Below are positions 30,622 to 32,188 of a stretch of 32,188 nucleotides of DNA, one piece after another (position 1 is the first letter of the stretch; each line of letters starts with the position of its first letter). The notes beneath the pieces were generated by a model. The model ran no database searches, was not told where the DNA came from, and was given only the letters and a program-made list of their open reading frames with translations. Both the position numbers and the translations under genes were made by a program. Location: the NCBI GenBank assembly GCA_027618995.1, contig JAQCGO010000026.1, forward strand, positions 1-32,188, written 5' to 3'. This stretch comes from Pseudomonadota bacterium (GTDB taxonomy: Bacteria > Pseudomonadota > Gammaproteobacteria > Steroidobacterales > Woeseiaceae).

Positions 30622-31719
30622 GGCTTGGTGCAGCAGCGACTTCTTCAACGCTGCCAGCGCGGCCTGCTTCTGTTTGTAGAGCGTGGCGAGGCGTTGGGTT
30701 TCTTCCTCCAATGCCCCTGCATTTCTCGCCAGTTGTGTTTGGACTTGCAAGGGTGGTAAGGGAATGGGTATTTCGCGAAGGTTGCCCTGATTCAGTTTGG
30801 GGACAGTGAGACCTGAGACAAATGGCGATAAGTCAGTATGGACCAAGTATGAAATAAGCCAGTAATCGGTCAGGAGTTGGCGGTGTGGGCGCAGGACATG
30901 CGCGTGGTTATTTACCCAGCACTTACCTGAAACAGCAAACGCGGTGTTCTCGCCTGATGCCCATTTTGCGCCATCTTCGCCGACTAAGACCAACGGCTCG
31001 TCGAATATGAAATTCTTCACGTAGTCTTGGATGCCCGTCGCTCCGTAATATGGAATCTCGCCCGGCACGCGGTCACGTTTCGTGATTGGTTTTCGTTTGC
31101 TGTCCAAAATGTCACAGAGTTCTCCAAGCCGTCTATTCACCCACCCCGGCCCCCGCTGGGTGAAGACGGATTTGAGGTGGCTTTCGAAGAGGGCGCGGGC
31201 GTTCTGGTGGTTCTTTTCGGCGTTGGCTTTGGCGGTGGCGAGTCCCGAAAACGCTTCGTCCAGCAGCCCGACGATCCGCTGCTGTTCAGCCAGCGGGGGG
31301 ACGGGAAATTCAATTCCAAGAATCTGCTTCGACGAAATGTGCTTCACCGTCGTGTAGCCGGTCACATCTTCAATCGCCTTCAAATGGTCATTCACCCCGT
31401 AGAATAAGAATCGGGGAATAAGTTCGCCGGTAAATCCCTGAAGTCGGCACACCCGCTGGTTAAGCAAGGCTGGTTCGCCTTTCCAGTCATAGCATCCGAA
31501 CTCGCCGTCCATTCCGATTAGCAGGTCGCCAGCTTTCACGACATACTTCTTGTCGTATTCGCCGTTGAAACGAGTTTCGGTTTCGACGCCCGCTTTCAGG
31601 CTGCGGATGCGAATCAGAGGCAATCCGTCCGTCGGATTGAAACCTTTTGAGTCGAAGGCGTAGCCGTTCTGCAATTCCAGCACATCGGCAAGGCGTTTTA
31701 TTTTCCACCCCTTCTTCAT
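30616..31719 (-). CDS. hsdS: Type I restriction-modification specificity subunit HsdS
   Basis: A 367-residue DNA-recognition subunit. Two target-recognition domains (about 5-150 and 190-330) each end in the P-x-P-P-L-x-x-Q motif: F-P-V-P-P-L-A-E-Q-Q at about 140-149 and I-P-L-P-P-L-Q-V-Q near 326. Each is followed by a conserved coiled-coil spacer. HsdS dictates the bipartite sequence methylated and cut by the HsdMR complex. The ATG overlaps the hsdM stop by 4 bp (ATGA). The protein stops at S-L-L-H-Q-A-C, where relatives usually carry a few more residues of the F-x-G-E-L type. The final Cys codon and stop lie in the terminal TGTTGA of the mini-element. Loss of about five residues may be tolerated. 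Confidence 0.94.
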   Translation of the reverse strand: MKKGWKIKRLADVLELQNGYAFDSKGFNPTDGLPLIRIRSLKAGVETETRFNGEYDKKYVVKAGDLLIGMDGEFGCYDWKGEPALLNQRVCRLQGFTGELIPRFLFYGVNDHLKAIEDVTGYTTVKHISSKQILGIEFPVPPLAEQQRIVGLLDEAFSGLATAKANAEKNHQNARALFESHLKSVFTQRGPGWVNRRLGELCDILDSKRKPITKRDRVPGEIPYYGATGIQDYVKNFIFDEPLVLVGEDGAKWASGENTAFAVSGKCWVNNHAHVLRPHRQLLTDYWLISYLVHTDLSPFVSGLTVPKLNQGNLREIPIPLPPLQVQTQLARNAGALEEETQRLATLYKQKQAALAALKKSLLHQAC

Positions 31720-32188
31720 AGCAGCGCCTTGATCTTGCCCAGCACTTCTGCGCTCTCGGCGTCCAGCGCGGCGATTTCCTTCATGATCTCCTGCGGGCTG
31801 CGGTGGATGATCTCCTCGCCGCCGTTGGGGTTCTTCACGGACAAATCAAACGTCTTCGGATCGATAGCCGCCACGTCCACGCTCCAGCTCTTGGGCGAGT
31901 CGGCTTTGGTCTTTTGCAGTTCTATGAACTCGGCAAGGTCGGCGTCGTTGAGCGGGGTGGTCTTCCCCATCTTGCGACCGGGGTCGAGCTGGTAGAACCA
32001 CACCTTGCGCGTCTTCGTGCCTTTCTCGAAGAAGAGCACCACGGTCTTCACGCCCGCGCCGATGAACGTGCCGCCGGGGCAGTCGAGCACGGTGTGGAGG
32101 TTGCATTCCTCCAGGAGCTTCTGGCGCAGGCTGACGGAGGCATTGTCGGTGTTCGAGAGGAAGGTGTTCTTGATGACAATGCCGGCGC
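31716..32188 (-). CDS. hsdM: Type I restriction-modification methyltransferase subunit HsdM, C-terminal part
   Basis: The last 156 residues of an N6-adenine methyltransferase, running off the right edge. The frame is open from the edge and includes L-R-Q-K-L-L-E-E-C-N-L-H, L-D-C-P-G-G-T-F-I-G-A-G-V-K-T-V-V-L-F-F, and W-F-Y-Q-L-D-P-G, all typical of the HsdM C-terminal half. The catalytic N-P-P-F motif lies outside the window. The final helix (about 40 residues) is probably the HsdS-binding end. The stop overlaps hsdS by 4 bp. hsdR is not in the window. Confidence 0.93.
   Translation of the reverse strand, partial: AGIVIKNTFLSNTDNASVSLRQKLLEECNLHTVLDCPGGTFIGAGVKTVVLFFEKGTKTRKVWFYQLDPGRKMGKTTPLNDADLAEFIELQKTKADSPKSWSVDVAAIDPKTFDLSVKNPNGGEEIIHRSPQEIMKEIAALDAESAEVLGKIKALL

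Noticed and set aside
30451-30630. Target-site duplication flanking the mini-element
   Set aside because: The bases just outside the two ends (GCTGAG and GGCTTG) do not match; it may have been lost or one flank deleted.

Overview
The window is a stretch of a gammaproteobacterial chromosome. The evidence is the gene order of the translation/transcription cluster (tRNA-Tyr, tRNA-Gly, tRNA-Thr, tufB, tRNA-Trp, secE, nusG, rplKAJL, rpoBC, rpsLG, fusA, tufA), two tuf genes, the cmoA-cmoB wobble-uridine pathway, and the close resemblance of S12, RpoB and RpoC to Enterobacteria/Pseudomonas-type proteins. No gene in the window fixes the genus. A free-living aerobic, probably marine or soil lineage is an inference from the oxidative-stress and alkylation-repair genes.

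Positions 1-17161 (all minus strand) are the core cluster, read from right to left. A strong sigma70-like promoter at 17114-17142 starts the tRNA-Tyr/Gly/Thr-tufB unit. tRNA-Trp, secE and nusG, the L11/L1 genes, an L10 leader, L10/L7-L12, and the RNA polymerase beta and beta' genes follow. A terminator-like hairpin then precedes the str genes (S12, S7, EF-G) and the first 23 codons of a second tuf gene, which is cut by the window edge. Hairpins lie after tufB (15315-15340), between rplL and rpoB (11705-11739) and after rpoC (3183-3201).

Positions 17162-30334 are ordinary accessory chromosome with mixed strands. They hold an M15 D,D-peptidase, cmoA-cmoB, a GbsR-type regulator, a cupin-like lipoprotein, an SLC13 permease, a flavin-binding PPOX protein, ogt, an Ada-AlkA fusion broken by an apparent one-base frameshift, gabD, a peroxiredoxin-glutaredoxin fusion divergent from oxyR, and a secreted amidohydrolase. 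The gene-free interval 20723-21152 is dense with inverted repeats. It includes a perfect terminator just upstream of the cupin lipoprotein gene, preceded by a closed helical domain whose closing strand could compete with the terminator. This is the best candidate in the window for an undescribed regulatory RNA.

Positions 30359-32188 are the edge of a mobile or defence region. They hold the end of a type I restriction-modification operon (hsdM partial, hsdS), then a 163-bp mini-element with TGTTGA ends and four degenerate 19-bp repeats in the layout of IS21-family ends, then a terminator. The hsdS stop codon lies in the element's terminal repeat, so the insertion appears to have trimmed the HsdS C-terminus. 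Most of the window is conserved housekeeping sequence. The novelty is in the non-coding structure, the mini-element and the broken repair gene.
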